Origin: Phoma sp. XZ068
Lineage: Eukaryota; Ascomycota; Dothideomycetes; Pleosporales; Didymellaceae
Length of the DNA stretch: 64,000 nucleotides
Assembly: GCA_004835665.1 (NCBI GenBank)
Contig: RBKR01000015.1
Coordinates: 496,001-560,000 of the forward strand
Reading direction: 5' to 3'
Below, piece after piece: positions 1 to 10,292 of this stretch; positions within the stretch are counted from its first letter, which is position 1; each line of letters begins with the position of its first letter. The notes beneath the pieces are model-generated. The model searched no databases, was not told where the DNA came from, and saw nothing but the letters and a program-made list of their open reading frames with translations. The translations under genes and the position numbers were made by a program.

Positions 1-1
1 G

Positions 2-955
2 AAAGCGACACCCATCGATTCTGATGCTACTCTTGTTGGCCAAATGTCCAGTGTCCGCGTCGCTGCACATGAATCGCCAGCCACTCAATCTCCTGTTCGT
101 CGGCGATTCCAGCTTGAATCAAAACTCGCACCCGAGCTTACACCAACAGCTGCCCCGGCGGCATCATCATCACCGCTACCTTCAGAGGGCTCTCCAGTGC
201 CTTCACAACCAACTCCATTCTCCGAGCCTTCGCCAGTTGAGTCGCCCATTCCTGCTCTGCGGCACTCGATCCCCACTTTGGACGTGCCCAACCTGAACTC
301 AGAGCAGGTGCTCGCCGACCAGATCATCAATGCCATCGGCAACGCAACCCCGTCGCCAGTCAAGAAGCCTCAGCCGCGCATGTCCATGTCTCTGGTCGAT
401 CGCACCCGCATGACCTTGTCTCGAACACCCTCCTTCGAACCCGTACCTGAGTCTCCTGATACACTTCCTGTAGCACCGCCAACAGCGCTTCCCGCTGCCC
501 GCGACACTGAGCTGGACAACACAACGACCCTACTCGAGCGAACCCGCCTCAGTATGGCTGCTATGTCGAGTCGGCCCCGTGTACCATCACAGGAAACTGC
601 TAGAAAACAGAAACGCGACTCATCTTCACTCTTCCCTGTCAACCAATTCGATACACCTAGCCGAAGATCTTTCGAATCGATTGAGGAGGCGGCGAGCGGC
701 ACAAAGACACCACGAGAAGACCTGCTTTCAGGCGACGTCGATTATGATCGCGTATTTAAGAGCCGCCCGCGCATCGCTACCAGTCCCATATTCAGTCCTG
801 AGAAGTATGCTGGCGATGCAGATGAGAATGCGTATGAGGAAATCACTGGCATTGATCTGGGTGACGTCGATCAGAGTGACGACGAGGACAACGATGGGTT
901 TACACAGACATGGGCAGAAAGTCCGAGCCGGCGTGCTGGAAAGGCTCATTATTGA
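2..955 (+). CDS. C-terminal part of a Ser/Pro-rich protein, possibly HAUS6 (augmin)-like
   Basis: The reading frame is already open at base 2, in frame with the first ATG at 44, so the gene is cut by the window edge and only about 317 C-terminal residues are visible. The segment is low-complexity and rich in Ser, Pro, Thr and Glu. It contains two similar short motifs, SLVDRTRMTLSRTP and LLERTRLSMA, then FPVNQFDTP, and an acidic stretch near the end. From memory, fungal HAUS augmin-like subunit 6 proteins carry ERTRxSM-type motifs and an FPVNQFETP-like motif in their tails. That would make this a microtubule-nucleation factor, but the diagnostic N-terminal domain lies outside the window, so the name is tentative. 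That it is coding is well supported by the long open frame. Confidence 0.55.
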   Translation, partial: KATPIDSDATLVGQMSSVRVAAHESPATQSPVRRRFQLESKLAPELTPTAAPAASSSPLPSEGSPVPSQPTPFSEPSPVESPIPALRHSIPTLDVPNLNSEQVLADQIINAIGNATPSPVKKPQPRMSMSLVDRTRMTLSRTPSFEPVPESPDTLPVAPPTALPAARDTELDNTTTLLERTRLSMAAMSSRPRVPSQETARKQKRDSSSLFPVNQFDTPSRRSFESIEEAASGTKTPREDLLSGDVDYDRVFKSRPRIATSPIFSPEKYAGDADENAYEEITGIDLGDVDQSDDEDNDGFTQTWAESPSRRAGKAHY

Positions 956-1394
956 TAATAAACATTGCGCATCTTGATGTTGTTGCTGTGAGTTTTCCAC
1001 GCAACGGCATTGCGACTGGTCGCTCACGTCATCTGGCTTCATACATCAGCCGCTAATATAATAGTACAACCTTCAAGCGTCTGACACCAACTCCTTTGCA
1101 ACTGCATTAGTCTAACAATGATTCGAACACGCAAGCACCACGACATGGCATGTATAATGAGTCATGTTCGCACCTTCCACATTCGGATTGGACAGTCTGA
1201 CAGCTTCATCGGACTCGATGTTTTGCTAGACTTGCGGCCGCATCGGTGTTAAGGCTACGCTCCTTGGCTCCTACTTGCACCATAGGCTTGCTGCATCACG
1301 CCCTACGGACCGAACTCGGAATCTTATATTGTGTAGTGCCCACTGACCGACTGCAACGCAACCCCAACAACAGCAATTGACAATTGATTGCAAG
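956..1394. other. Intergenic, tandem gene spacing
   Basis: This 439-base stretch holds the 3' end region of the upstream gene and the promoter and leader of the acetyltransferase gene. I see no ORF, RNA gene or repeat in it. Confidence 0.6.
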
Positions 1395-2153
1395 ATGACT
1401 GCAACCAACCTTACCACTACCTACAGAGTCGTCCGTATACCCAGGACATCTCTACGTCTATCCGATCTCGTCACCAAGTTCCGCACCACCAAACTCTATG
1501 CTCTAGAGACCGACCCAGCCAGTTTTCTGTCCCAACATGCCGTGGAGTCGGCCTTGCCCCTCGAAGTTTGGCACAATCGCATGGCCCGAGAGTCGACTGT
1601 ACTGATATGCGTTGCCTTCCACCACAGTTCCGCAACCAATGGCGTAGATCTTCTTGACGACGAGACAGCATTGATTCAAGGCGAGTGGGTGGGCTTCGCA
1701 GCAATCCGTGGACCCATGAAGTACGACGATTACTATGTCTCCCCCGACATGAATCTCCCTATCCCCGAGAACCCAAACGAGGAGGCAAGATGGCAGCTCT
1801 ACGACCTGTATATACTCCCTGCGCACCGTCAGCGCGGCTTAGCCAGACAGCTCGTCAACGCGTGCATTGCCACTGCCGTCGAGCACACTGAAGCTTGCTC
1901 TCGCGACTCTTCAAGCACGTCATTGCAGCAGTCGAGGATTCGACTCTTCGTGGATCCAAAAAAGACGTGGCTAATCAACATGTACAAAGGCTACGGGTTC
2001 CAGGACGCGGGCAGAGTGACGTTGGAAGAGGGATTTAGGGCGAATGCGCTAGATGAGAGTATACCACACGATACGCAGAGCTCGGAGGAAGTGCGGGCGG
2101 TTTGGCATACGAGGTTCGGGATGGCTATGGAGAAAGTTGCTAAGCTTGGGTAG
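1395..2153 (+). CDS. GNAT-family N-acetyltransferase
   Basis: This single-exon gene encodes about 252 residues. The ATG at 1395 (MTATNLTTTYR) is chosen because the slightly longer frame upstream begins at a TTG. The GNAT fold is indicated by the central acetyl-CoA-binding motif A, LPAHRQRGLARQLV (about residues 139-152), preceded by a WQLYDLYI beta-strand as usual in this fold. Further on, MYKGYGFQDAGR matches the C-terminal Y-x-x-x-GF element. The substrate cannot be told from sequence; fungal relatives act on small molecules or protein N-termini. There is no signal peptide, so it is probably cytosolic or nuclear. The neighbours give no pathway clue. Confidence 0.8.
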   Translation: MTATNLTTTYRVVRIPRTSLRLSDLVTKFRTTKLYALETDPASFLSQHAVESALPLEVWHNRMARESTVLICVAFHHSSATNGVDLLDDETALIQGEWVGFAAIRGPMKYDDYYVSPDMNLPIPENPNEEARWQLYDLYILPAHRQRGLARQLVNACIATAVEHTEACSRDSSSTSLQQSRIRLFVDPKKTWLINMYKGYGFQDAGRVTLEEGFRANALDESIPHDTQSSEEVRAVWHTRFGMAMEKVAKLG

Positions 2154-2442
2154 ATAGAACAAAAGTGCAATTGCTGTTGGGTGTTGGAAGCATCTGCTTC
2201 CCACCGATTGACGATCAAGTCGAGCAACAGCAATCGTGCACCGATCTTACCTCTTTGAGGCGTGACTGCTTCGCGTCAATCAATGCAATCGCCTCACTGT
2301 AAACAGGACTGGATGCAGTCACCACAACCTCCTGCCTCAACACTCACCGTGCGTCCGCATCCGTCTTTTGTATCACCCGCCTACAACCTCATTGCTACAG
2401 TCTCCCTCTCCGCTTGCAGCGGAACATAACCTTCCATCACGT

Positions 2443-4049
2443 ATGTTCAAGCCTTGTTGTACTCACCACATGCTCGAGCTTGAGCAGCGAGTCACTACTA
2501 AGTACCAAAGCAGGTCACCCGTCACCGCCACCACGTTAGCCCTTTCACTTCTCACGCCGTGCGGACCCTGCCTACCGGTGCAACGGCGGCCGTTGAAGCT
2601 TCAAGTTATTAACGAACTGTCCACTCTGGATCCGTCTGCTAGGCCCAGACCCAGCCTCGGCAGGGCGCGCACATCACCTACGCTCTCTAGAGTCAGCACT
2701 TCGAGTACCTCTAGGAGTGCACTCAGACGCAGCAGTATTACAGGCACACCCAGACCAGGCCAACTCCGCCGTAAACCCACCCTCGCCGAGCGGTTTGCAT
2801 ACATCGACGCCAACCGGGTTGATAAGGGGCCCTGGCACCCCGACAGCGCTTACTACGTACCTAACAAATCCTAGAAGGAGATTCGTGACGAGATTTTAGC
2901 AAACGACGCAGAGTACAAGAGACGCAAGGAAGTTAAACGACTGTGTCGCCAGCTAGACGGTTCACGATCCCGATCGAGCTCCATCACACCGAGTGTCTCC
3001 AAATTAAGCCTGTCCAGAGTCAACTCTTTCCGTAGTGTCAACTCAAATAATCAGCCTGGTTCGATAAGTCGCTTCAACTCGTTGAAGCATTCGGAGACTG
3101 GAAGTACAGTCAGCTCTGTTCCGTCCTCCGTCTCCTGTAGATCGACTCGACTTCACAAGGTAGAGATAGCCGACAAACATGATCGAGTCATGCAGGGACA
3201 TGAAGCACAAGAGCAGCAGCCACGAGAACCTGACGCTGGAGCGAACCGCCAACCAGATACTACATCGCATGGAGGACAAGGCCAGCGAGGATTCTTTGGA
3301 AGGCACAAGGGCAAGAATCCTCGGTCTGTACGCCTTGACTCTCGACAGTCGCTTGCTAATGCTGCGCAGCGAACGCTCGAACGATCTACGGCCCGAATCG
3401 ATGTCTCGACGTGATAAGTTTCGCTCCAACATGCTCGCGAAAGACTGGCGCCGCCATCGTCGAGCACAATCCAACGAGTAGATCGTACATCCACTGCACT
3501 TCAGCGAAGGAAGACTCTCGCCTTGCTGCATATGAGCACCTTCTCATCATCACTGAAGATCTGCTGCAGCGTCTGATGGACACGGAGGGCATAGCCAGTA
3601 GCGGCTGGCTTCCAGCAACCCCTCAGTCCCAGCATGCAGCAATGTATAATGCTGCCAGTATCAGCGGGAGCGTGGCCAGCAGTGTGCCCGCAAGTCGAAG
3701 GAGCAGTGTTGCGCCGCAGGAGTCAGATATGTGAACCGATTGCTTGTGACCATACTAATAGAGGGACAGGATGATGCTGCCATCATCTGAACGCTTCGTC
3801 AACGATTTCCATGCTCCTTACTCATCACATCATATCCAGAAACCGCCTATGGGCGCCAATAAACCGCCACTCATCCGTGGCAACAGTGATACCGCTTTTG
3901 ACTCCACCACGCCTCATCCACCCATGCAAGTCATCTCCCGTACGAGCAGCGATGTGGCGATTCAGCAACCAAAGCCAGTGCAGGCCGGGAAATATACAGG
4001 TCACCATCACGGTCGCGTACAGTGGAGGTTGGGATCGGAGGGCTCGTGA
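2443..4049 (+). CDS. Uncharacterised multi-exon Ser/Arg-rich protein (start uncertain)
   Basis: Coding-like segments in successive frames can be joined by plausible introns. The first, rich in Ser and Arg, ends with LAERFAYIDANR and is followed by KEIRDEILANDAEYKRR. A TAG at 2872-2874 lies between them. A 57-nt intron 2818-2874 (ending CTAAC...TAG) would remove it and keep frame. A 52-nt intron starting at the GTAGAG about base 3161 moves the frame to SSSHENLTLERTANQIL. A further intron, perhaps 3411-3504, leads to KEDSRLAAYEHLLI. A 39-nt intron 3731-3769 with an ACTAAT branch site leads to the last exon, ending at 4049. The start (ATG 2443 or 2470, or an upstream exon) is unresolved. I recognise no family. 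If the TAG is not spliced out, the locus would be a pseudogene. Confidence 0.45.
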
Positions 4050-4450
4050 TTGGACTCCCGTTGTGACGATGGTCTTTGGTGTTTTCTTCTCTTCAATTTC
4101 AAGTAAAACCAAGCCAGCATTTTGCTCTTCCATTTCGTTCTGCAGTGGCGCAGCAACCACGATCCCAGGTGCCAGCTTCCCCATCTGTCATGCTTACACC
4201 AGAAGGTAGATTTAGGCTACTGTCATTCCGGAATGTGAACGTGTGACTCAATTTTGATTTAAAGCATTTGGCCTAACATGAGGCGTGGGTGACATATGAA
4301 AGGGTGCAGGGGCGCTAGGCGGCGCTAATTATTATATCGCACATTTGATGCCCCACCCGCCACTCCATCTTTGAATCGCAGAAGCATCAACCACAACGCA
4401 CGACGCACCCGCACGCACTACCCCCGCCCTACACACCACACATAGCAGCC
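4050..4450. other. Intergenic region upstream of eIF3g
   Basis: About 400 bases of terminator and promoter sequence. A C-rich stretch (about 4380-4440) lies immediately before the eIF3g start codon, as is common in strong fungal promoters. No ORF or RNA gene was seen. Confidence 0.5.
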
Positions 4451-5396
4451 ATGTCTCGCGTAGCAGGGTATGCACTGCAAAATCTCGCCTTCTCGAATAT
4501 GACTGACCTGTGATGCAGCCGCACCGACTGGGCCGAAGAGGAGGACGAGAACGACCTCGCGCTCCCCCAGCAGACCGTCACCAAGAACAAGGACGGAACA
4601 GAGACAATCGTGTCCTACCGCATAAACGAGGACGGCAAGAAAGTCAAGACGACACGCCGCATCAAGAAGACAGTCATCAAGCAGGTCGTAAACCCCCGCG
4701 TGGCAGAGCGCAAGGCATGGGCAAAATTCGGCCAGGAGAAGGGCAAGGCCGCGGGCCCGCAGACAGACACAGTTTCGGTCGCTGAGAACATTGTCTTCCG
4801 CCCACAGTCCAACTGGAAGGCGTCAACAGAAGACAAGGGCGATGAGGACAAGAAGAAGCTGGAGCTCAAAAACGCAAAGATCAAGTGCCGTATCTGCTCC
4901 GGCGACCACTTCACAACCAAGTGCCCCTTCAAAGACACCATGGCGCCCGAAGGCGCCGACGCCCCCGCCGACATGCCCGACGACGCACCGGGCGGCATGG
5001 GCGGCCTCGGCGCAGGCAGCGGCGGTTACGTTCCCCCCCATCTCCGCGGCAAGATGGGCGGCGGCGAGAAAATGGGCGGCAAGTTTGACCGCGACGATAG
5101 CGCGACCCTGCGCGTTACCAACGTCAGTGAGATTGCAGAGGAGCAGGATCTGCGCGATATGTTCTCCCGCTATGGGCACGTCACAAGAGTCTTCCTCGCA
5201 AAGGACCGCGAGACAGGGAGAGCAAAGGGCTTTGCGTTTATTAGTTACGCCGACCGGTCGGATGCTGCCAAGGCGTGTGAGAAGATGGATGGCTGTAAGT
5301 TTTCGCAGAGTGTCTTGTTGTTGTGGTTTTTACTAATTCTGTGTAGTTGGTTTCGGCCATCTTATTCTGCGCGTCGAGTTCGCCAAGAAGGCTTAG
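4451..5396 (+). CDS. TIF35: Translation initiation factor eIF3 subunit g (TIF35)
   Basis: Exons 4451-4467, 4519-5294 and 5347-5396 give about 280 residues. The introns are 51 and 52 nt, with GTATGC and GTAAGT donors and CTGAC/ACTAAT branch sites. The protein starts MSRVAGRTDWAEEEDENDLA, the conserved eIF3g N-terminus. It has a CCHC-like knuckle (CRICSGDHFTTKCPF, about residues 143-157), then a Gly-rich linker. A C-terminal RRM follows, with RNP2 TLRVTNV and RNP1 KGFAFISY, ending GFGFGHLILRVEFAKK. eIF3g is a core eIF3 subunit that binds eIF3i and 18S rRNA and promotes scanning and re-initiation in the cytosol. The family length (about 290 aa) fits. The third exon is only 50 nt but restores the canonical last RRM strand, so the splice is well supported. 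Confidence 0.95.
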
Positions 5397-5834
5397 ATGC
5401 TGCATTCTCTTCGTTAGGCAGGCAGGTTGGTGATGGATCAGAGTGGAGGAAGGGATGGGGATGAAAAGACGTGGACTTTTAGAGCAGTCAGATCATTCGA
5501 TGGTCGCTGGATCTTGATATCACAGGGAGAAGACAGCCGTGATGGTGGATGTTACTTGGCATATCCCGATGGGTGGCCTATGAGTGAATGACAAGAAGTA
5601 ATGCCATTTCCATGATATCAATGCCTGACTCGACACGCTTCTTGCTACAGAGAAGATGACATGTACCTTTTATCAGAAGTTATGATAGGGAATGTGACTG
5701 AATCACGGCCGTATGGAGCTCACGCAGGCATGACCAATGTATAGTCTATATGCAGCACTCAGTGCGTCTATATGCACAAGATAAAATGACGGAAAAGAGA
5801 CTGAAGAACAAACGAACCGAACCGTAGTCCATGT
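5397..5834. other. Convergent intergenic region
   Basis: This 438-base stretch lies between the stop of eIF3g and the stop of the convergent R3H-associated gene. It should hold both 3' UTRs. No further ORF or structured RNA was seen. Confidence 0.5.
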
Positions 5835-6902
5835 CTACACCATACCCCACAACGGCGTAGGCAACGGACTACAAACCGCCCGTCCACCACTCCTCATCCT
5901 CTGCTCCTTAATCCCCACATACGCCTCCCTCCTCGCCGGACTCCCCACCGTAACACTCCACGTCGTAAGCCCATAATACACACCAATATGATGAACCAGC
6001 CATCTCCCAAACGTGCCCCCGTTATCCCCTTCGGGGGTTTCAAAAAGCATCAGTTCGCGCTTCAACTGCGCACTCGCCCCCTCACAATCACGCGTCGCGC
6101 CATTCCGGCCCACGAATACAATCTCCTCATCCTCAGAGTCGAGGTCAGCAGGGAGACCGACCGCCTCGGCCGCACGCGCACCATCTTCCCACTCTGCAAC
6201 GAACCGGCGGACTTCGGATTCGAGGTCCATGAGTAGCCCTTTTGCGCCGCGGCTGCGCTTGAGTTTCTCGCGGAGCTCTTTGGGGACTACGCCCGGGGTT
6301 GTGGGTTTCGAGGCGATGGTGCGCGAGGCGTTTTTTGAGGCGAGGGTGGCGTCGTGGCGCTTGGTGGATTGGCGCTTTAGGCCTGCGTCCCAGAGGGGCG
6401 CGAGGTAGTAGGGGACGTTGCGGACGCGGTAGGTGGGGTGGACTTCCCAGTCCTTGGGGGTTGGGGGCTCGACGTAGGGGTTGTTGAGGAGGCGGTCTGC
6501 TAGGAATGAGTGTGCTGATATGGGATGTATGGTCGGAGTGATGGTGTGGTAGAAGTGGTAAGGGCGGTGCTATCAAGACGTACCGTTCTCCCACCTCTGC
6601 CTGCGCCGACTGCCCTCCTTGCCCTTGAGCAACGCCTCACGCCTCTTCAGGCTGTCACGACGAACGGGCTCCTTGCGCTTATACACGGTGTGAACCTGGC
6701 CCGTTGTAACATGGGCAGGGCGAGCCGGCGCATCGAGCTCATCGAGCGGGATATCAAAGCCCACCGACGTGCCCTGGACGACTGCGGTAGGCGCAGAGAT
6801 GGCGACAGAGCCCATAGCGGCCGTCGCTTGCTCAGTCCATGCCTCAATGTCAATGGGCTGCGGGGCCGCGGCTTGCGGTGCAGTCAAGTCGTCGATAGCC
6901 AT
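5835..6902 (-). CDS. R3H-associated N-terminal domain protein
   Basis: Complement of exons 6584-6902 and 5835-6499, about 327 residues, with an 84-nt intron (6500-6583). The start is the ATG at 6902 (MAIDDLTAPQ); the longer frame upstream starts at GTG. The conserved block of the fungal R3H-associated domain is clear: RRRQRWENADRLLNNPYVEP across the splice, then KDWEVHPTYRVRNVPYYLAP and LWDAGLK. The C-terminal half has an acidic stretch (DLDSEDEEIVFVGR) and a conserved FGRWLVHHIGVYYGL helix. In relatives this domain precedes an R3H single-strand nucleic-acid-binding domain. A complete R3H motif (R-x3-H) is not obvious here. A role in RNA or DNA binding is therefore inferred only from the family name. 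Confidence 0.8.
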
Positions 6903-7510
6903 GGTGGCGTTGGTCTGCGATTGTGCGATAAGACCGGCACGGAAGGGGCAGACGAGAGGAGAGGGGCAAGAGAGGCAAGAGGGAAAGAGAAGGGATCTCG
7001 CGGCTAGAGCGAGACTCGAACAGAGAGTGACCGAGGCAGCAACGACAGAGGAGAGGTGTCCGCGGTGGACGACGCGATGCACGCCGCGATAGGAGGGTGT
7101 AGCGTGCAGTCATGCACGTCATTGCAGCCAATCAGCGCGCAACGTGGGGCGATGCTGGCCGTGGATCATCGGTCCAAATCACCGCGACTCACTATGACTG
7201 GCAGACCAACTCTGCTCACAGTCAGATAATATCAGACTCATGGAAATAGCCACGGGACTCTATCTGGAGATGTGCTTGGTCACACTTGTAGTGGAGATTA
7301 CTCGTTTAGTTCCATATCGTCTGCTGTATTCGACTTATCCTCCACAGCCCATCTCCTGTCATGTGAAAGCATAGAGCCAGCCACAGCAGGGCGTTTCACA
7401 ATGATCATGAACAGCAAGGTCAAAGAGCAAAAGCAATTCATATCATGGGTATCCTGAAGAAACAGCAATACAACCCACCCTAACCAAACACCACGCTAAA
7501 CGACACCTCC
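6903..7510. other. Intergenic region, no gene seen
   Basis: About 600 bases. The part next to 6903 is the promoter of the R3H-associated gene and is purine-rich on the plus strand (about 6950-7020). The remainder is the 3' flank of the following minus-strand gene. Short ORFs here have no coding character. Confidence 0.5.
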
Positions 7511-9859
7511 TCATGAAGGATTACTCAGACTCTGCAGCCGCCTCTTCTTCTTCTCAACCCTCTGACTCTCCATCTTGCCCGTGTCCCACCCACCGCTACT
7601 GCCACCGCCCACTCTCACAGCATGACTGATAGGGTCCACTCCAGGCTCCACTCCCCAACCATTACTCTTCCTCCCGTGCCAGTAGCAAAGACCTTTACTG
7701 GGTCCTACATACCGAACATGTAGCGGGCAAAGCGGACTGTTGGGCAAATGCTCCGGGATCAGCCACTCAAACTTCCTCCTCTCGTCTGCTTCCTTGAGTG
7801 TCGCCGCTGTCACTAGTTCCTCGTCGGGCATGTGGTCACCGTAATGCATGCGGAACCACGAGTCTTGTTCACCTGGAGTATTAGGTGTAGCGCTAGTGCC
7901 GTGGCCTTTGACTGTCAGGTAGCCATCAGGACCTGTGTAGAGCCCTGGAGTCGTCAGGGTGCCCGGTGTGTCGTTGACTGGACTAAAGTGAAACGCAACT
8001 GGCGGCCGGCCCTCTGGTCCTTCTTCAGTGTCCTCATCATTAGTGAGTCCGAGATTGTGTTGCATGCTCATCAGCACCGCATCAGAGTCCCAAACCCCTC
8101 CTGGGCTCGTTTTTTGCTTCCGCCTAGCTGACGAGAAGCCTCCTGACTCGAAGAAGAAGTCTGCAAGTTTGCCTCTGACTTCACGGGCTGAGTCAAACGT
8201 CGGTGGCGTTTGCACCTTCTCACAGCCTGGAGGTACGAATGTTGGTGGCACAGGCATGTTGGCAAGGGACGCTGATGGTAGAGGCGGCTTGTCCACAGAC
8301 TTTTCCCGTCGCCAGGGTGGGACCTTGGGTTGTTTCTTCTGCTTTGCTTCCTTTTCCGGCATTTCTGGAAAGCGATTGGAACGTTTGAAGAGGGTGAGGC
8401 TCATGCGGCTGTTACGTTCATCCTGCACTTGCTCTTCAGATCCAGACGCCTTTGATCGGTTCCAAGGCCAACGGCGGGCGCGCACACTCTTTGACGTCTT
8501 CGCTAGTTGGACAAGCTCCCTCTGTGCTTGTAATTCTTGTTCAGTCATACCTTCCTTGACCTCAGGTGTCCAGTGGCCGTCCGGTGTGCTTCCAAAATCA
8601 GACTCGCTCCCACTGGGCCCTCCGCTTTTATTGCGCTTGGTTGTTGGATGGCTGATGTAGCATCGATCACGGACTTTCTGAGGTGGGCGTACGAATGTTG
8701 GAGTGGTAAGAGGTGTTGTGGCAGGAGGCAGTATGGCTTCTGCTCCAGAACCGAGTCCTGTATCGGCCAGTGTGACTATATCCTTCGTGTCGACATTTTT
8801 CTGGTTATCTTCCACAATGGGTGCGCTCTTTGCGGATAGAGAGGTCGAATCTCGACTCCAGTTGAGCTCGTTCTTATGAATCCAGGGTGTTCTGGGGCTT
8901 CGAGGACGCGATGGAGTGATGCTGCTGAATAACACAGTTGGTGTATCCTTCCGATCGTTGCGTTTAGGCATACTAGGCAGTTCGATAGGAAGTGTGAGGT
9001 CTATGTTGATCTGTCTTCGAGCTGCTAACCCACTGTATTTCGTGGGCGTGTCTTGCGACGCTGCGCTGGGAGGCCACTCACACACAGGTAGCTCTTCATT
9101 CGCCGGCGAAGGTTTGTGCGGCACGCTGGGTGAAGTCTTCACTTTGAGACTGGATGGGAGTTGGAACGAGAGCTTGCGAGCCTTGTTACCGCCTTGATCG
9201 GACCGTGTGTCTTCTGACTGTTCTCCAGTTTGCGTTGCCATATCCTCTAGGGCTTTGTCGGTTTGAGGATGGTGCGTCCTGATATTAGGGATCTTCTTCG
9301 TCATACTTCTGGCAAGCCCGCTTAACGAATTACCAGTATCCGTACGGGTCAAATTATCGATCTCGGTGCCAGTAGTGGACGAGCGTGTAGTAGACGGACG
9401 ACTGAAGACGGCATCGCTCTGTATAAGACTGGATCTGCGGGTACTGCAACTATCATCATCGGTCGTGTTTCTGCGTAAAAGGTCCTCCATAGTTGGTGGT
9501 GTTGTATTGTTCGCCTGTTGGGGCATCATTGGGTTGCGAGTATGCATTGGGGCTGTCTCGCCGTACGCGGTTTGCGGCCCCCAGGCGAAGCTCCCACGTC
9601 TACCCTCCCGGCGAGTGACGGCTTCATTGTCAACATGGTCAGCTCGGATAACGGAGTCTGCGTGGTCCTGAAGTGTCGCATAGTGCTGAGATAATGGCGG
9701 TGATTGTGGCTTAGGATGAGGAAGATAGTCCCTGGAGCTGGTTGAGTAGCTATAAGGTATTGTCGCGTGTGGCCCGCTCGGAGCGAGGCCAGACAGGCTC
9801 TGCGCAATGTTGATAGTAGAGAAGGTGTCAACTGCAACATCTGAGCCCGATTGCGACAT
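7511..9859 (-). CDS. Large disordered fungal protein of unknown function
   Basis: This single long frame encodes about 782 residues. The first ATG is at 9859 (MSQSGSDVAVD); upstream the frame continues only to a TTG. Most of it is low-complexity and Ser/Thr/Pro-rich, with many basic patches (for example RARRWPWNRSKAS) that resemble phosphorylated regulatory scaffolds. Only the C-terminal part looks folded: a helix ELVTAATLKEADERRKFEWL runs into IPEHLPNSPLCPLHVRY and a GLCYWHGR motif, with Cys and His spaced like a small conserved module. I do not recognise the family. There is no signal peptide and no membrane segment. The length of the open frame makes coding near certain; the function is unknown. 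Confidence 0.75.
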   Translation of the reverse strand: MSQSGSDVAVDTFSTINIAQSLSGLAPSGPHATIPYSYSTSSRDYLPHPKPQSPPLSQHYATLQDHADSVIRADHVDNEAVTRREGRRGSFAWGPQTAYGETAPMHTRNPMMPQQANNTTPPTMEDLLRRNTTDDDSCSTRRSSLIQSDAVFSRPSTTRSSTTGTEIDNLTRTDTGNSLSGLARSMTKKIPNIRTHHPQTDKALEDMATQTGEQSEDTRSDQGGNKARKLSFQLPSSLKVKTSPSVPHKPSPANEELPVCEWPPSAASQDTPTKYSGLAARRQINIDLTLPIELPSMPKRNDRKDTPTVLFSSITPSRPRSPRTPWIHKNELNWSRDSTSLSAKSAPIVEDNQKNVDTKDIVTLADTGLGSGAEAILPPATTPLTTPTFVRPPQKVRDRCYISHPTTKRNKSGGPSGSESDFGSTPDGHWTPEVKEGMTEQELQAQRELVQLAKTSKSVRARRWPWNRSKASGSEEQVQDERNSRMSLTLFKRSNRFPEMPEKEAKQKKQPKVPPWRREKSVDKPPLPSASLANMPVPPTFVPPGCEKVQTPPTFDSAREVRGKLADFFFESGGFSSARRKQKTSPGGVWDSDAVLMSMQHNLGLTNDEDTEEGPEGRPPVAFHFSPVNDTPGTLTTPGLYTGPDGYLTVKGHGTSATPNTPGEQDSWFRMHYGDHMPDEELVTAATLKEADERRKFEWLIPEHLPNSPLCPLHVRYVGPSKGLCYWHGRKSNGWGVEPGVDPISHAVRVGGGSSGGWDTGKMESQRVEKKKRRLQSLSNPS

Positions 9860-10292
9860 CGAAGGTAGGCCAAGGAAGCAGGTAGCAGGCGCTCGCGTCG
9901 GTATGCGTGCGCATGAATACAAAGATCAGCAAACTCGCCGCTGAACTGATCAATGTGCGATTAATCTAGGAATAGAGTATTGTGAGGGCGGTAGAGGCGG
10001 ATGAAGATCATTGTAGGAGGGCACGAAGTGTTGCTGTGGTAAAGCAGCCCAAGGAAGGGTGCGCCTTCGGCATCCCAATCGGGAAGGAGAGATAGACGAG
10101 ACGAGATTCCAGAAATCAGCGACCACTCACGGCGCAGCTAGTCATACTCAACTTCCAAACCAGACTCTAGCCCCGAATACAACCCGCGAACGCCAAGCTA
10201 TGCAAAGTAAATCCGGCCAAACCAGCCCATATGCACCGGGTATCCCGAACCCACGCTTCATGACACATTATACATCGTCAAAACAGTGCAGG
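9860..10292. other. Intergenic region between the long unknown gene and SMC2
   Basis: This 433-base stretch contains the promoter of the unknown gene and the 3' flank of SMC2 (both on the minus strand). A 118-codon frame crosses it on the plus strand but does not look coding. Confidence 0.5.
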
